Shown here piece by piece: positions 1 to 6,931 of a DNA stretch of 9,449 nucleotides. Position numbers and translations under genes: made by a program. The DNA comes from Fimenecus sp051881435. Its GTDB lineage: Bacteria > Bacillota > Clostridia > Oscillospirales > Acutalibacteraceae. Where the stretch lies: positions 1 through 9,449 of the forward strand of contig JBJEPW010000027.1 of the NCBI GenBank assembly GCA_051881435.1. Reading direction: 5' to 3'. Below the pieces are notes generated by a model. That model was not told the DNA's origin. It saw only the letters and a program-made list of their open reading frames with translations, and ran no database searches. Within the stretch, counting starts at the first letter, position 1; each line of letters opens with the position of its first letter.

Positions 1-7
1 GCATAAT

Positions 8-43
8 GTGTATACCATGTCCTTACACAGGTGTATACCATGT
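8..43. repeat. 13-bp direct repeat pair at window edge
   Basis: GTGTATACCATGT occurs at 8-20 and again at 31-43, a 23-bp period. Each copy contains the palindrome GTATAC. A TTGACA hexamer follows at 49-54, but I see no well-spaced -10 box for it. The pair could be a regulator's tandem operator, the end of a longer repeat array cut by the window edge, or chance in AT-rich DNA. It lies about 190 bp upstream of the GH3 start, so a link to that gene is only a possibility. Confidence 0.5.
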
Positions 44-175
44 TACTCTTGACAACGGAAACCCGCCCTACATTTTTACTCAATTTGAAATCAAAATACA
101 AAATCGTACACTCCCCTACAATCCCACCGTAAAATCACAAAAATTCGCTTGTATTTTACAATCAATAACTGTTTA

Positions 176-203
176 TTGATTTTTTCCACGGATATGATAT
201 ACT
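176..203 (+). promoter_or_regulatory. Candidate promoter of the GH3 gene
   Basis: A TTGATT box (176-181) and a TATACT box (198-203) are separated by 16 bp, which fits a sigma-A promoter. An overlapping TATGAT (193-198) is a poorer alternative because its spacing from the -35 is too short. The expected transcript start near 210 leaves a very short leader carrying AAGGAGG at 215-221. This placement also argues against translation starting at the in-frame ATG at 149. Confidence 0.5.
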
Positions 204-229
204 GTTTTTATAAAAAGGAGGATTTTGCC

Positions 230-2641
230 ATGGGTATTGTTAATAAAATAATAAACAAAGCCGTAAATATCGGTACAAGGTTTGTGAGCGGAGTGTCTCA
301 GGACGAGGCTCAGGCGGCGTTGGGTAAGGTAACCGTAACCGAAGGTATGCCCGAAATCCTTCGCCGTGCGGCGGCAGAGGGCGCGGTGCTTCTTAAAAAC
401 AACGGTGTTTTGCCTTTTAATAATGAAAATACCGTTTCCGTATTTTCAAGACTGCAAATTGATTGGTTTTTCACAGGTTACGGCTCAGGCGGTGATGTAA
501 AAAAGCCTTACGGCGTTAATCTTGCCGAGGGGCTAAAAAACTGTGACGGACTGAATCTGAATACGGAGCTTTCCGATATTTACGAAAAATGGAGCAAGGA
601 AAATCCCATTGACCACGGATTTTGGGGACATTGGCCCAGATATTATCCCGATATGGTTCTCACGGCGGATATTGTAAAAACTGCGGCAGAAAAATCCGAC
701 AGCGCCGTGTATATAATCGGCAGGTCATCGGGTGAGGACAGAGAAAACGCCCTTGAAAAAGGCAGTTTCTATCTCACAGATGAAGAGGAAAAATGCCTTG
801 ACCTTATAACTGAATATTTTGACAGCGTAACGGTGCTCCTTAATATAGGCAGTATCATTGATATGTCTTGGGTGGAAAAGTACGGCGATAAAATAGGCGC
901 TGTTATGATTGTTTGGCAGGGCGGAATGGAAAGCGGAAACGCCGTTGCCGATTTGCTCTGCGGTAAGGTATCCCCCTCGGGAAAATTAAGCGACACAATT
1001 GCAAAACGCTATGAGGATTACCCCTCGCAGAATTTCGGAAACAAGGAATACAACGAGTACAGCGAGGATATTTATGTAGGCTACCGTTATTTTGAAACCT
1101 TTAATAAGGACGCGGTGCTTTATCCCTTTGGATTCGGACTTTCCTATACTGATTTTGAAATAAGCTTTAACAGTGCCGAAAAGACGGAAAAGGGCGTAGA
1201 GCTTTCCTTTACCGTTAGAAATGTCGGCAAAGCAGATGGTAAAGAGGTTGTAGAGGTGTATCTTGAAAAGCCCTGCACCTCCCTTGGGAATCCTGCCCGT
1301 GAGCTTGCAGGCTTCGCCAAAACAGGTGTGCTCTCTCCCGAGAAAAGCGAAACTGTTAATATCACCGTTCCCGAGGAGTATTTCTGCTCATATGACGATT
1401 GCGGAAAAAGCGGATATGCGTTTTCATATGTATTGGAGCAGGGTGAATACACTCTTTATGCAGGCAGTAATGTGAGAAATGCCCAAAAAGTATGGAGCTT
1501 TTATCAGGACGAAACGGTGCAGGTGCAGGCTTTGAACCAAACCTCCGCACCGAAAAATCTCTTTGACAGATACATAAACGATAAGGGTGCTCTCAAAAAA
1601 GAGCCTGTAAAGTGCGCCGAATATGATTTAAAGCAGATTATCCGTGACAATATACCGAAACCGGTTCCTATGACAGGCGACAAGGGCTACAAGCTCAAAG
1701 ATGTAAAAGAGGGTAAAATCACCCTTGAAGAATTTGTTTCCCAACTTGATTTGGACGAGCTTGAAGCAATTTCAAGGGGCGACTATACAATGGACAGCCC
1801 CCTCGGTGCAAAGGGCAACGCAGGCGCACTGGGCGGTGTTACGGAAAGTATGCGTCAAAAAGGCATACCCCCTGTAATCACAACTGACGGACCCTCGGGG
1901 ATAAGACTTCTCTCATATTGCTCACTTATCCCCATCGGAACGGCATTTGCCTGTTCCTTTGACAGAGAGCTTGTAGAAGAGATATACACCGCAATAGGGC
2001 GTGAAATGAAAGAAAAGGGCAGTGATATTTTGCTTGCCCCCGGTATGAATATTCACCGTAATCCTCTTTGCGGACGGAATTTTGAATATTTCTCCGAGGA
2101 CCCGTTGCTTTCGGGTGAGATGGCGTCATCAACCGTTAAGGGTATTCAGTCATCGGGACTTTCGGCGTGTCCGAAGCATTTTGCCTGCAATAATCAGGAG
2201 TATAACAGAACTCATAATGATTCAAGGGTATCGGAAAGAGCGCTACGTGAGATTTATTTAAGAGGCTTTGAAATTTGCGTTAAAAATGCAAAGCCTAAGT
2301 GTATAATGACCTCTTATAACAAGATAAACGGCGTTTGGGGACATTATAATTACGAGCTTTGCGAGAGGATACTCCGCAAGGAATGGGGCTATGAAGGCGT
2401 TGTTATGACCGACTGGTGGATGCGCTCATCAAAAAGCCCTGAATTTCCAAAAATGCGCGACCAAGCATACCGCGTCCGCGGAAGCGTTGATGTGCTTATG
2501 CCCGGCGGAAAGCGAACAGGTAAAAAGAAGCCCGACGGAACGCTTTTAAAAACCTTCGGCAAAACAGACGGCATAACATCAGGCGAAATGCAGCGTACTG
2601 CCATGCGCGTTTTGAAGCTTTGTATTGATTATATTGATTGA
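230..2641 (+). CDS. GH3 beta-glucosidase-type enzyme, reversed domain order
   Basis: An 803-residue glycoside hydrolase family 3 protein, probably hydrolysing beta-linked gluco- or related oligosaccharides. It has no signal peptide or membrane segment, so it should be cytoplasmic. The domains run in the reversed order. The alpha/beta sandwich usually found at the C-terminus comes first (about 30-310, with AAEGAVLLKNNGVLPF and FGFGLSYT). A fibronectin-III-like domain follows (about 315-425), and the TIM barrel comes last (about 485-803). Barrel motifs are DGPSGIR (D553), GRNFEYFSEDP (about 615-625), KH at 649-650, and the nucleophile Asp728 in VVMTDWW. Glu169 in SGEDR sits in the loop that carries the acid/base in many GH3 enzymes, which is inference. 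The ATG at 230 is chosen because AAGGAGG (215-221) lies 8 nt upstream, while the ATG at 149 has no ribosome binding site and lies upstream of the likely promoter. The same layout is known from Ruminococcus albus and Butyrivibrio fibrisolvens beta-glucosidases. The exact substrate cannot be read from the sequence. Confidence 0.93.
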   Translation: MGIVNKIINKAVNIGTRFVSGVSQDEAQAALGKVTVTEGMPEILRRAAAEGAVLLKNNGVLPFNNENTVSVFSRLQIDWFFTGYGSGGDVKKPYGVNLAEGLKNCDGLNLNTELSDIYEKWSKENPIDHGFWGHWPRYYPDMVLTADIVKTAAEKSDSAVYIIGRSSGEDRENALEKGSFYLTDEEEKCLDLITEYFDSVTVLLNIGSIIDMSWVEKYGDKIGAVMIVWQGGMESGNAVADLLCGKVSPSGKLSDTIAKRYEDYPSQNFGNKEYNEYSEDIYVGYRYFETFNKDAVLYPFGFGLSYTDFEISFNSAEKTEKGVELSFTVRNVGKADGKEVVEVYLEKPCTSLGNPARELAGFAKTGVLSPEKSETVNITVPEEYFCSYDDCGKSGYAFSYVLEQGEYTLYAGSNVRNAQKVWSFYQDETVQVQALNQTSAPKNLFDRYINDKGALKKEPVKCAEYDLKQIIRDNIPKPVPMTGDKGYKLKDVKEGKITLEEFVSQLDLDELEAISRGDYTMDSPLGAKGNAGALGGVTESMRQKGIPPVITTDGPSGIRLLSYCSLIPIGTAFACSFDRELVEEIYTAIGREMKEKGSDILLAPGMNIHRNPLCGRNFEYFSEDPLLSGEMASSTVKGIQSSGLSACPKHFACNNQEYNRTHNDSRVSERALREIYLRGFEICVKNAKPKCIMTSYNKINGVWGHYNYELCERILRKEWGYEGVVMTDWWMRSSKSPEFPKMRDQAYRVRGSVDVLMPGGKRTGKKKPDGTLLKTFGKTDGITSGEMQRTAMRVLKLCIDYID

Positions 2642-2674
2642 ATTGAGTAGGCAATTTTTGTTCTTGCCTTGTGA

Positions 2675-2837
2675 TAATTCCGCTCCCTCAAAGAGGGTGA
2701 TTCCCCACGGTGTGGGGAAATGTCTGCGAAGCAGACAAAGGGGACGGCGCCGTCAGCGCTGTCAGCGAAGCTGACTGAGGGAGTTTGCACAATTTTCCAT
2801 TTTTCATTATATATCATTCATTATTCATTTATTTTTT
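2675..2837 (-). repeat. Dispersed hairpin repeat, copy A
   Basis: The reverse complement of 2675-2786 matches 8309-8420 (copy B) at 108 of 112 positions. The homology continues into an AT-rich tail (2787-2837) shared with 8259-8308, with a small indel and a few substitutions. The core is a chain of short hairpins: GTCTGC-GAA-GCAGAC-type stems, the 12-bp palindrome GACGGCGCCGTC, and outer CTCCCTC/GAGGGAG ends. Three of the four differences from copy B are the hairpin loop AAA read as TTT. It lies between the convergent GH3 and GH2 genes. There is no transposase, so it resembles a non-autonomous or structural intergenic repeat. Confidence 0.9.
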
Positions 2838-2840
2838 ACT

Positions 2841-2926
2841 CCCTCCGTCAAAACCTACGGTTTTGCCACCTCCCTCTCGGAGGGCGGGGAGAGTTAACTC
2901 GGTAAGGCGGGGTGCCCCTACGAGTT
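2841..2926. repeat. Additional intergenic hairpin cluster beside copy A
   Basis: Three further inverted repeats follow copy A. CAAAACC (2849-2855) pairs with GGTTTTG (2859-2865). CCCTC (2872-2876) pairs with GAGGG (2880-2884). AACTCG (2896-2901) pairs with CGAGTT (2921-2926) around GGGG-TG-CCCC. The 10-bp palindrome GAGTTAACTC lies at 2891-2900. I see no coding potential. This looks like a second repeat type joined to copy A, similar in style to the hairpins flanking copy B at 8238-8256 and 8435-8469 but not the same sequence. Confidence 0.65.
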
Positions 2927-2931
2927 GCCAT

Positions 2932-2966
2932 AAAAAAACGGGACGACGAATATCGTCCCGTTTTTT
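2932..2966. terminator. Bidirectional intrinsic terminator, GH3/GH2 convergence
   Basis: CGGGACGA (2939-2946) and TCGTCCCG (2953-2960) form a perfect 8-bp GC-rich stem with a 6-nt loop. An A-run (2932-2938) and a T-run (2961-2966) flank it, so a U-tract follows the hairpin on either strand. It lies 16 nt beyond the GH2 stop, making it the natural end of the symporter-GH2 transcript. It can also stop readthrough from the GH3 gene, although the repeat cluster sits in between. Confidence 0.88.
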
Positions 2967-2982
2967 GGGGTTTTATTTAAAA

Positions 2983-5217
2983 TTACGGTTTTTTGATTTG
3001 GTTAAGTGCGGCGTTCAAGCCTAAAAGCTGTTCTTTGGTGACTTTGATACCTGCCGTGCCCAGCATATTGGTCAAACGAATGACGGTAAATCCGCCCATC
3101 ATTTGCATCATACCCTCGTTCATCTCGAAGCCTGCCGCCATACCGCCCGCGGCACTTTGCATTTGTGCCATCATACCGCCGAACAGCTGCGCGCCTGCGG
3201 GGCAAGCTAAAATATCGCTCAATTTATCGTTTAAGGAGAAGTAGCCCTCGGGTGCGGTGATATCAAACCAGTTGAGGATTGCGCCCTTTTCTTTCAGGCG
3301 GTAGTCCTCGTTAAAGGTATCTACCTTGCGGATAACGCTTTCGTCCGTGCAGTCGCCTGCCACGGCGGTGAGTTTCGTTTCGCCGCTGTTGGGCACATCA
3401 AAATAGAAGAAATGCACATCGCTTGTCTGTTTGCCCAAACTCTTGCCGTTTGCGAACAGTTCTACCTCGGGCAAATTGGAATAGACGGTCACTTTGGTAG
3501 TGTCCTCTACCCTATCCACATAGCGTTTGCCGCAAATGTGGACAAACGGCTCATCGGAAAGCCATGCTTTGTACGCATAGAACGAATCCTTTTTGTATTT
3601 GCGGTCAAAGGTGACAAGGCCTTTGTGGTTCTGTCCGTTTTCGCCGCCTTCGTTGCGCGCATCCGCGCCGAAATCAAACATATTCCAAACATGTGTCGCC
3701 CAAATATACTCTCTTGTGAAGAGCTGTTTAATCAGTTCCTCGTGGTAATACGCCTGATATTCCTCGGTGTAGTCGCCCTGTGTGGGATTGGAGGTATGCC
3801 AGTTGAGCGCCTCACAGCCGTATTCGCTCATACCCACGGGGATACCCGGAAATTCGGCGTGGAACTTATCAAACCACGGACCGTTCATCGAAGTATCGCC
3901 GCCGTACCAGCCGAAATAGTGGTTGAAAGACAGCACATCGGGGATTTGCAGGTATTCATCGTGAATATCGCACATGGAAACCACCGCCACAGTAGTCAGA
4001 CGGGTTTTATCCATTTCGTGCACCAAATCGTTGAGCATTTTGTGGTTATCCACCAAATCCGCATCGGAGCCGTTCATGGAAATTTCGTTGGAAAGTCCCC
4101 AAACCACAATGGACGGGTGGTTGTAATTCTGCGTAATCAGTTCTTTCATCTGCGAAACGGTATTTTCGCGTCCTGTTGGCATATGCTTGGAAATATAGGG
4201 AATTTCCGCCCAAATCACAAGACCTTTTTCATCGCACAAATCGTAAAAATATTGGTCATGCTGATAATGCGCCAAACGAATGGTATTTGCGCCCATTTCG
4301 CAAATCAGTTCCATATCCTCTTTGTGATGTTCGGGTAACAGCGCATTGCCCAGTCCCCAACGGTCCTGATGGCGGGAAACGCCGCGCAAGGGATAGGAAA
4401 CGCCGTTTAAGAAGAAGCCTTTTTCAGGGTCGATTTTAAAGGTGCGGCAACCGAAACGGGTGGAGATATTGTCAAGCACCTCGCCGCCCTCGCACAGTTC
4501 AGCGGTAGCGGTATAAAGATAGGGGTCTTTTCTGCCGTTCCAAAGGTGAACATTGGAAAGCTCTACCGTGACTTTCGGGCTGTCTGCCGCGGTTTCGGCG
4601 GTTGCAACGGCGTTGCCCTCTGCATCAAGTACGGTGTATTTTACGGTCTGCCCTGCTTTGGCGTCGGTCAAATAGGTTTCGATTTCCACCGTAGCGCTGT
4701 CGCCGTTTACGGTGGGCGTTACGGCAATGCCGGGACCACCGTAATACTCCAAATCGAAATGGGAATCGCTGACGGCAATAATATTTACATCGCGGTACAG
4801 TCCGCCGTAAAAAGTGAAATCCGCCATTTGGGGGTACACACGGTCGTTTTCCGCATTATCTACGGCAACGGCAATTTGCGTACCCTTTTTGAGTTGGTCG
4901 GTAATTTCCACACGCCAAGTGGAGTAACCACCGTCATGGTGTGCCAATTTCTCGCTGTTCAAATACACATCGGCGGAGGAATTTGCGCCTTTAATTTCAA
5001 GATAATATCTGTCCGCTGTGGGGATTTCTTCACGGTCAAGGGTTTTCACATACATACAGGTGCCGCGGTAATAATCGTTGCCGCCGTCCTGACCGTCAAT
5101 GGCGTTCCATGTGTGGGGGAGATTGACAAAATCCCAATCGGCAGGTACTTCTGCGGGCACTGCGGACACGCCCTTACGGAATGCCCATTTACGGTTGATA
5201 TTTAAAATTTTTCTCAT
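2983..5217 (-). CDS. GH2 beta-galactosidase-like enzyme with Met-rich tail
   Basis: A 744-residue glycoside hydrolase family 2 enzyme without a signal peptide, so cytoplasmic. It starts with the jelly-roll sugar-binding domain (about 1-155, with NLPHTWNAIDG and FYGGLYRDV). An immunoglobulin-like domain (about 160-265) and the TIM barrel (about 270-570) follow. The acid/base is Glu378 in WGLSNEIS and the nucleophile is Glu465 in MSEYGCEA. RHQDR, HYQHDQ and VWNMFDFGADARNEGG resemble bacterial beta-galactosidases. An Asn-His-Lys triplet at 530-532 leaves beta-glucuronidase as a minor alternative. An Ig-like C-terminal domain follows (about 575-645, PEVELFANGKSLGK). The last 96 residues are unusual: SLNDKLSDI near 661, then nine Met in residues 682-707, then an amphipathic end. 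The start is supported by AAGGAG (5227-5232 on the complementary strand) 9 nt upstream. It lies downstream of the symporter and probably hydrolyses the imported sugar. By eye its GC content looks higher than its neighbours'. Confidence 0.93.
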   Translation of the reverse strand: MRKILNINRKWAFRKGVSAVPAEVPADWDFVNLPHTWNAIDGQDGGNDYYRGTCMYVKTLDREEIPTADRYYLEIKGANSSADVYLNSEKLAHHDGGYSTWRVEITDQLKKGTQIAVAVDNAENDRVYPQMADFTFYGGLYRDVNIIAVSDSHFDLEYYGGPGIAVTPTVNGDSATVEIETYLTDAKAGQTVKYTVLDAEGNAVATAETAADSPKVTVELSNVHLWNGRKDPYLYTATAELCEGGEVLDNISTRFGCRTFKIDPEKGFFLNGVSYPLRGVSRHQDRWGLGNALLPEHHKEDMELICEMGANTIRLAHYQHDQYFYDLCDEKGLVIWAEIPYISKHMPTGRENTVSQMKELITQNYNHPSIVVWGLSNEISMNGSDADLVDNHKMLNDLVHEMDKTRLTTVAVVSMCDIHDEYLQIPDVLSFNHYFGWYGGDTSMNGPWFDKFHAEFPGIPVGMSEYGCEALNWHTSNPTQGDYTEEYQAYYHEELIKQLFTREYIWATHVWNMFDFGADARNEGGENGQNHKGLVTFDRKYKKDSFYAYKAWLSDEPFVHICGKRYVDRVEDTTKVTVYSNLPEVELFANGKSLGKQTSDVHFFYFDVPNSGETKLTAVAGDCTDESVIRKVDTFNEDYRLKEKGAILNWFDITAPEGYFSLNDKLSDILACPAGAQLFGGMMAQMQSAAGGMAAGFEMNEGMMQMMGGFTVIRLTNMLGTAGIKVTKEQLLGLNAALNQIKKP

Positions 5218-5241
5218 CTGCTTTCGCTCCTTATCCTTTTT

Positions 5242-5278
5242 AAAAGCCTTTCAACAATTTGTACGCTGAAAGGCTTTT
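5242..5278 (-). terminator. Intercistronic hairpin between symporter and GH2
   Basis: AAAAGCCTTTCA (5242-5253) pairs perfectly with TGAAAGGCTTTT (5267-5278), a 12-bp stem with a 13-nt loop. In the direction of transcription it lies 28 nt after the symporter stop and ends 9 nt before the GH2 ribosome binding site. Only four T residues follow the stem on that strand, so full termination is doubtful. A partial terminator, or an mRNA stability or processing hairpin that sets the symporter:GH2 ratio, is equally possible. Confidence 0.6.
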
Positions 5279-5306
5279 GTTGTTTGCTCATATAAGATTT
5301 GGTAAC

Positions 5307-6716
5307 TTACGCGCTTTGTTCTCCTGCAAATTCAAGCTCTTTCTTTTTGTCAATATTATAAACAAAGAACATACCAACAAACATAATAGCAAGGCCTGCT
5401 ACTAAGAAACCGATATAAAGTGTGGGAACATTTGCTTTGAACTGCTCTGTCTGCGCACCCTGACCCTCAACATAGCCTATTGCACCGAGGAATAATGCAA
5501 GCATTGCAGAACCTATACCCTGGGAAAGTTTACGGAAGAAAGAATAAATGGCATAAAGTGTGCCCTCTTCCTGCTTACCTGTTTTTCTGAAATTCATTTC
5601 AATACAGTCAGCAACCATTGCCCAAACAATGATTTGGAAGCAGCAGCAACCGATATTCACGAACATAAGGCCTACGATATAAATAATCATACCCTTTGTG
5701 TCAGGGCTGATAACGCCCGTAAAGCAACCCACAAGCATCAAAACACCGACAGCACAACTGAAAATTGCCGTTGCCCAGCTAACAACCTTTTTGCCAAATT
5801 TTGCCGAAAGAGTGGAAGCAAAAGGCATAAAGAGCAGTAGCGGTATATATCCGCAAACCATGCCAATAGTCGCCTTGCCCGCATCACCAAAGAAATATTG
5901 GAACACAAGGTTGTTCATAGACATCGTTGAGTTGTAGAATACAACCAAAGCAACTGTTGCAATCGTAATACCTATGAGAGCTCTGTTTGTAAAATATGAT
6001 TTTACAGAGCCTAAATAATTTGTTTTTTTCTTCGAAGTACCGTCTTCAACAGGTGCTGAAACACGCACCACACGCTCCGTTACAAGTTTTTGTAATCCCA
6101 TAAATGCAACAACGGCTACCAGTGAGAAAACAATTGAGGTTATAAAAACTCGGTTTGTATCAAGCACGTCCCCGTCTGCGGTTTTTCTGTAAACAAGTTT
6201 CGGCAACACCATGCAAATCATCGCGGGAAGCGAGGCGCCGATACTGCGGAATGTTGAAAGGGATGTGCGCTCTTTGGGCTCCTCTGTAATAACAGAATGG
6301 AGTGAGCCATAAGGCACATTTACAAGAGTATAGGCCACAGACCACAAACAGTACATCAGCAAGCACCAAATCACTTTTCCGATATAAGCAAAGCTTGCCG
6401 TAAACGGTGCAAACAAAAGAATTGTTGTAACAACAAGCGACACACCGCCTATTGTTATCCACGGCATGAACTTACTTTTTTTGCCAATATGGATATGGTC
6501 GACCATATTCCCGATTAAAACATCGTTTATGGCGTCCCAAACTTTCGCAACAATGATAATCCACGCCCAGTCTGTTGTTTTCAGGCCGACACATTGCGTG
6601 TAAAACAGCAACATATACGTTGAAACAAGCTGGAAGGAAAAGTTGCATCCGCAGTCGCCCAAAGCGTATCCGAGTTTGTCTCTGATACCGAAAGGCCTTA
6701 CTTTTTGCTCTTTCAT
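5307..6716 (-). CDS. GPH-family cation:sugar symporter (MelB-like)
   Basis: A 469-residue integral membrane transporter of the glycoside-pentoside-hexuronide:cation symporter family, within the major facilitator fold, with about twelve hydrophobic segments. The N-terminus FGIRDKLGYALGDCG is typical of the family. WDAIND at 60-65 matches the MelB cation-site motif, so Asp61, Asn64 and Asp65 probably correspond to MelB Asp55, Asn58 and Asp59. KKSKFMPW (79-86) fits the conserved R-x-GKF-x-PW loop. It has no C-terminal IIA-type domain, unlike LacS. It probably imports the glycoside cleaved by the GH2 enzyme encoded next, 89 bp downstream. The start is set by family alignment. The ribosome binding site is weak (GTGGGA a few bases upstream). 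The divergent AraC gene and its motif-rich intergenic region suggest inducible control. The sugar specificity (beta-galactoside versus glucuronide or other glycoside) is not readable from the sequence. Confidence 0.93.
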   Translation of the reverse strand: MKEQKVRPFGIRDKLGYALGDCGCNFSFQLVSTYMLLFYTQCVGLKTTDWAWIIIVAKVWDAINDVLIGNMVDHIHIGKKSKFMPWITIGGVSLVVTTILLFAPFTASFAYIGKVIWCLLMYCLWSVAYTLVNVPYGSLHSVITEEPKERTSLSTFRSIGASLPAMICMVLPKLVYRKTADGDVLDTNRVFITSIVFSLVAVVAFMGLQKLVTERVVRVSAPVEDGTSKKKTNYLGSVKSYFTNRALIGITIATVALVVFYNSTMSMNNLVFQYFFGDAGKATIGMVCGYIPLLLFMPFASTLSAKFGKKVVSWATAIFSCAVGVLMLVGCFTGVISPDTKGMIIYIVGLMFVNIGCCCFQIIVWAMVADCIEMNFRKTGKQEEGTLYAIYSFFRKLSQGIGSAMLALFLGAIGYVEGQGAQTEQFKANVPTLYIGFLVAGLAIMFVGMFFVYNIDKKKELEFAGEQSA

Positions 6717-6751
6717 TTTAATCCCACATCTTTCATAAAATTTCTTTTTTA

Positions 6752-6874
6752 TGCATTTTTTTCTTTATTGAAAATGCACTAATTTCTTTAAACTTATTTT
6801 ATACTATAACAATGCTCTTTTGTGAGTATTATTTTTGCATTTTTTCGTATTATTTTTATTATATCTTGCATTTT
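6752..6874. promoter_or_regulatory. Four TGCATTTT motifs, candidate AraC-type operators
   Basis: The 8-mer TGCATTTT occurs at 6752-6759, 6836-6843 and 6867-6874, and reversed (AAAATGCA) at 6771-6778. The first and reversed copies form an inverted repeat with an 11-bp gap. The two copies nearest the regulator are direct repeats spaced 31 bp apart, about three helical turns, which suits an AraC-family protein. The 6867 copy overlaps the regulator's likely -35 box, suggesting autoregulation, and the 6752/6771 pair lies in the leader of the symporter gene. The region is AT-rich, so some chance matches are expected, but four exact 8-mers in about 120 bp is more than chance would give. Confidence 0.5.
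6798..6826 (-). promoter_or_regulatory. Candidate promoter of the symporter-GH2 operon
   Basis: On the complementary strand CTCACA (6821-6826) and TATAAA (6798-6803) are 17 bp apart. A second -10-like TATAGT overlaps at 6803-6808. The weak -35 box is what one expects of an activator-dependent promoter, but the AT-rich sequence allows other choices. Confidence 0.35.
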
Positions 6875-6894
6875 TCCAAAAATTGTACGATAAT
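6866..6894 (+). promoter_or_regulatory. Candidate promoter of the AraC-type regulator
   Basis: TTGCAT (6866-6871) and GATAAT (6889-6894) are separated by exactly 17 bp. The predicted transcript start near 6901 leaves about 30 nt before the GTG at 6932. The upstream in-frame ATG at 6812 lies before this promoter, and the one at 6899 falls at the start site itself, so both are unlikely translation starts. Confidence 0.5.
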
Positions 6895-6916
6895 ATATAT
6901 GATAACTTCCGTTATG

Positions 6917-6922
6917 AAGGGG
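6917..6922 (+). promoter_or_regulatory. Ribosome binding site deciding the GTG start
   Basis: AAGGGG lies 9 nt before the GTG at 6932. No similar site precedes the in-frame ATGs at 6812, 6899 or 6914, so the GTG is the best supported start of the regulator. Confidence 0.6.
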
Positions 6923-6931
6923 CGGTTTTTT

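Noticed and set aside
2649..2669. Terminator directly after the GH3 stop (AGGCAA / TTGCCT)
   Set aside because: A 6-bp stem with a 9-nt loop and no T-run after it. It is too weak to call, and the strong hairpin at 2932-2966 is a better candidate.
2629..2817. Open frame through repeat A, with a similar peptide at 9222-9419 through repeat C
   Set aside because: Both peptides are translations of the hairpin repeat, on opposite strands at the two sites. The shared peptide comes from the repeat's DNA similarity, not from a conserved gene.
3412..4338. Long open frame of 308 codons on the + strand inside the GH2 gene
   Set aside because: It is antisense to a gene with clear catalytic motifs, has no ribosome binding site or family resemblance, and arises from the codon bias of the opposite strand.
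4546..5205. Second long antisense frame within the GH2 gene
   Set aside because: Same reason: fully antisense to the sugar-binding and Ig-like domains, with no supporting start signal.
6812..6931. N-terminal extension of the AraC regulator from ATG at 6812
   Set aside because: The extension is low-complexity translated promoter DNA, lies over the predicted -35 and -10 boxes, and has no ribosome binding site. The GTG at 6932 has AAGGGG 9 nt upstream.
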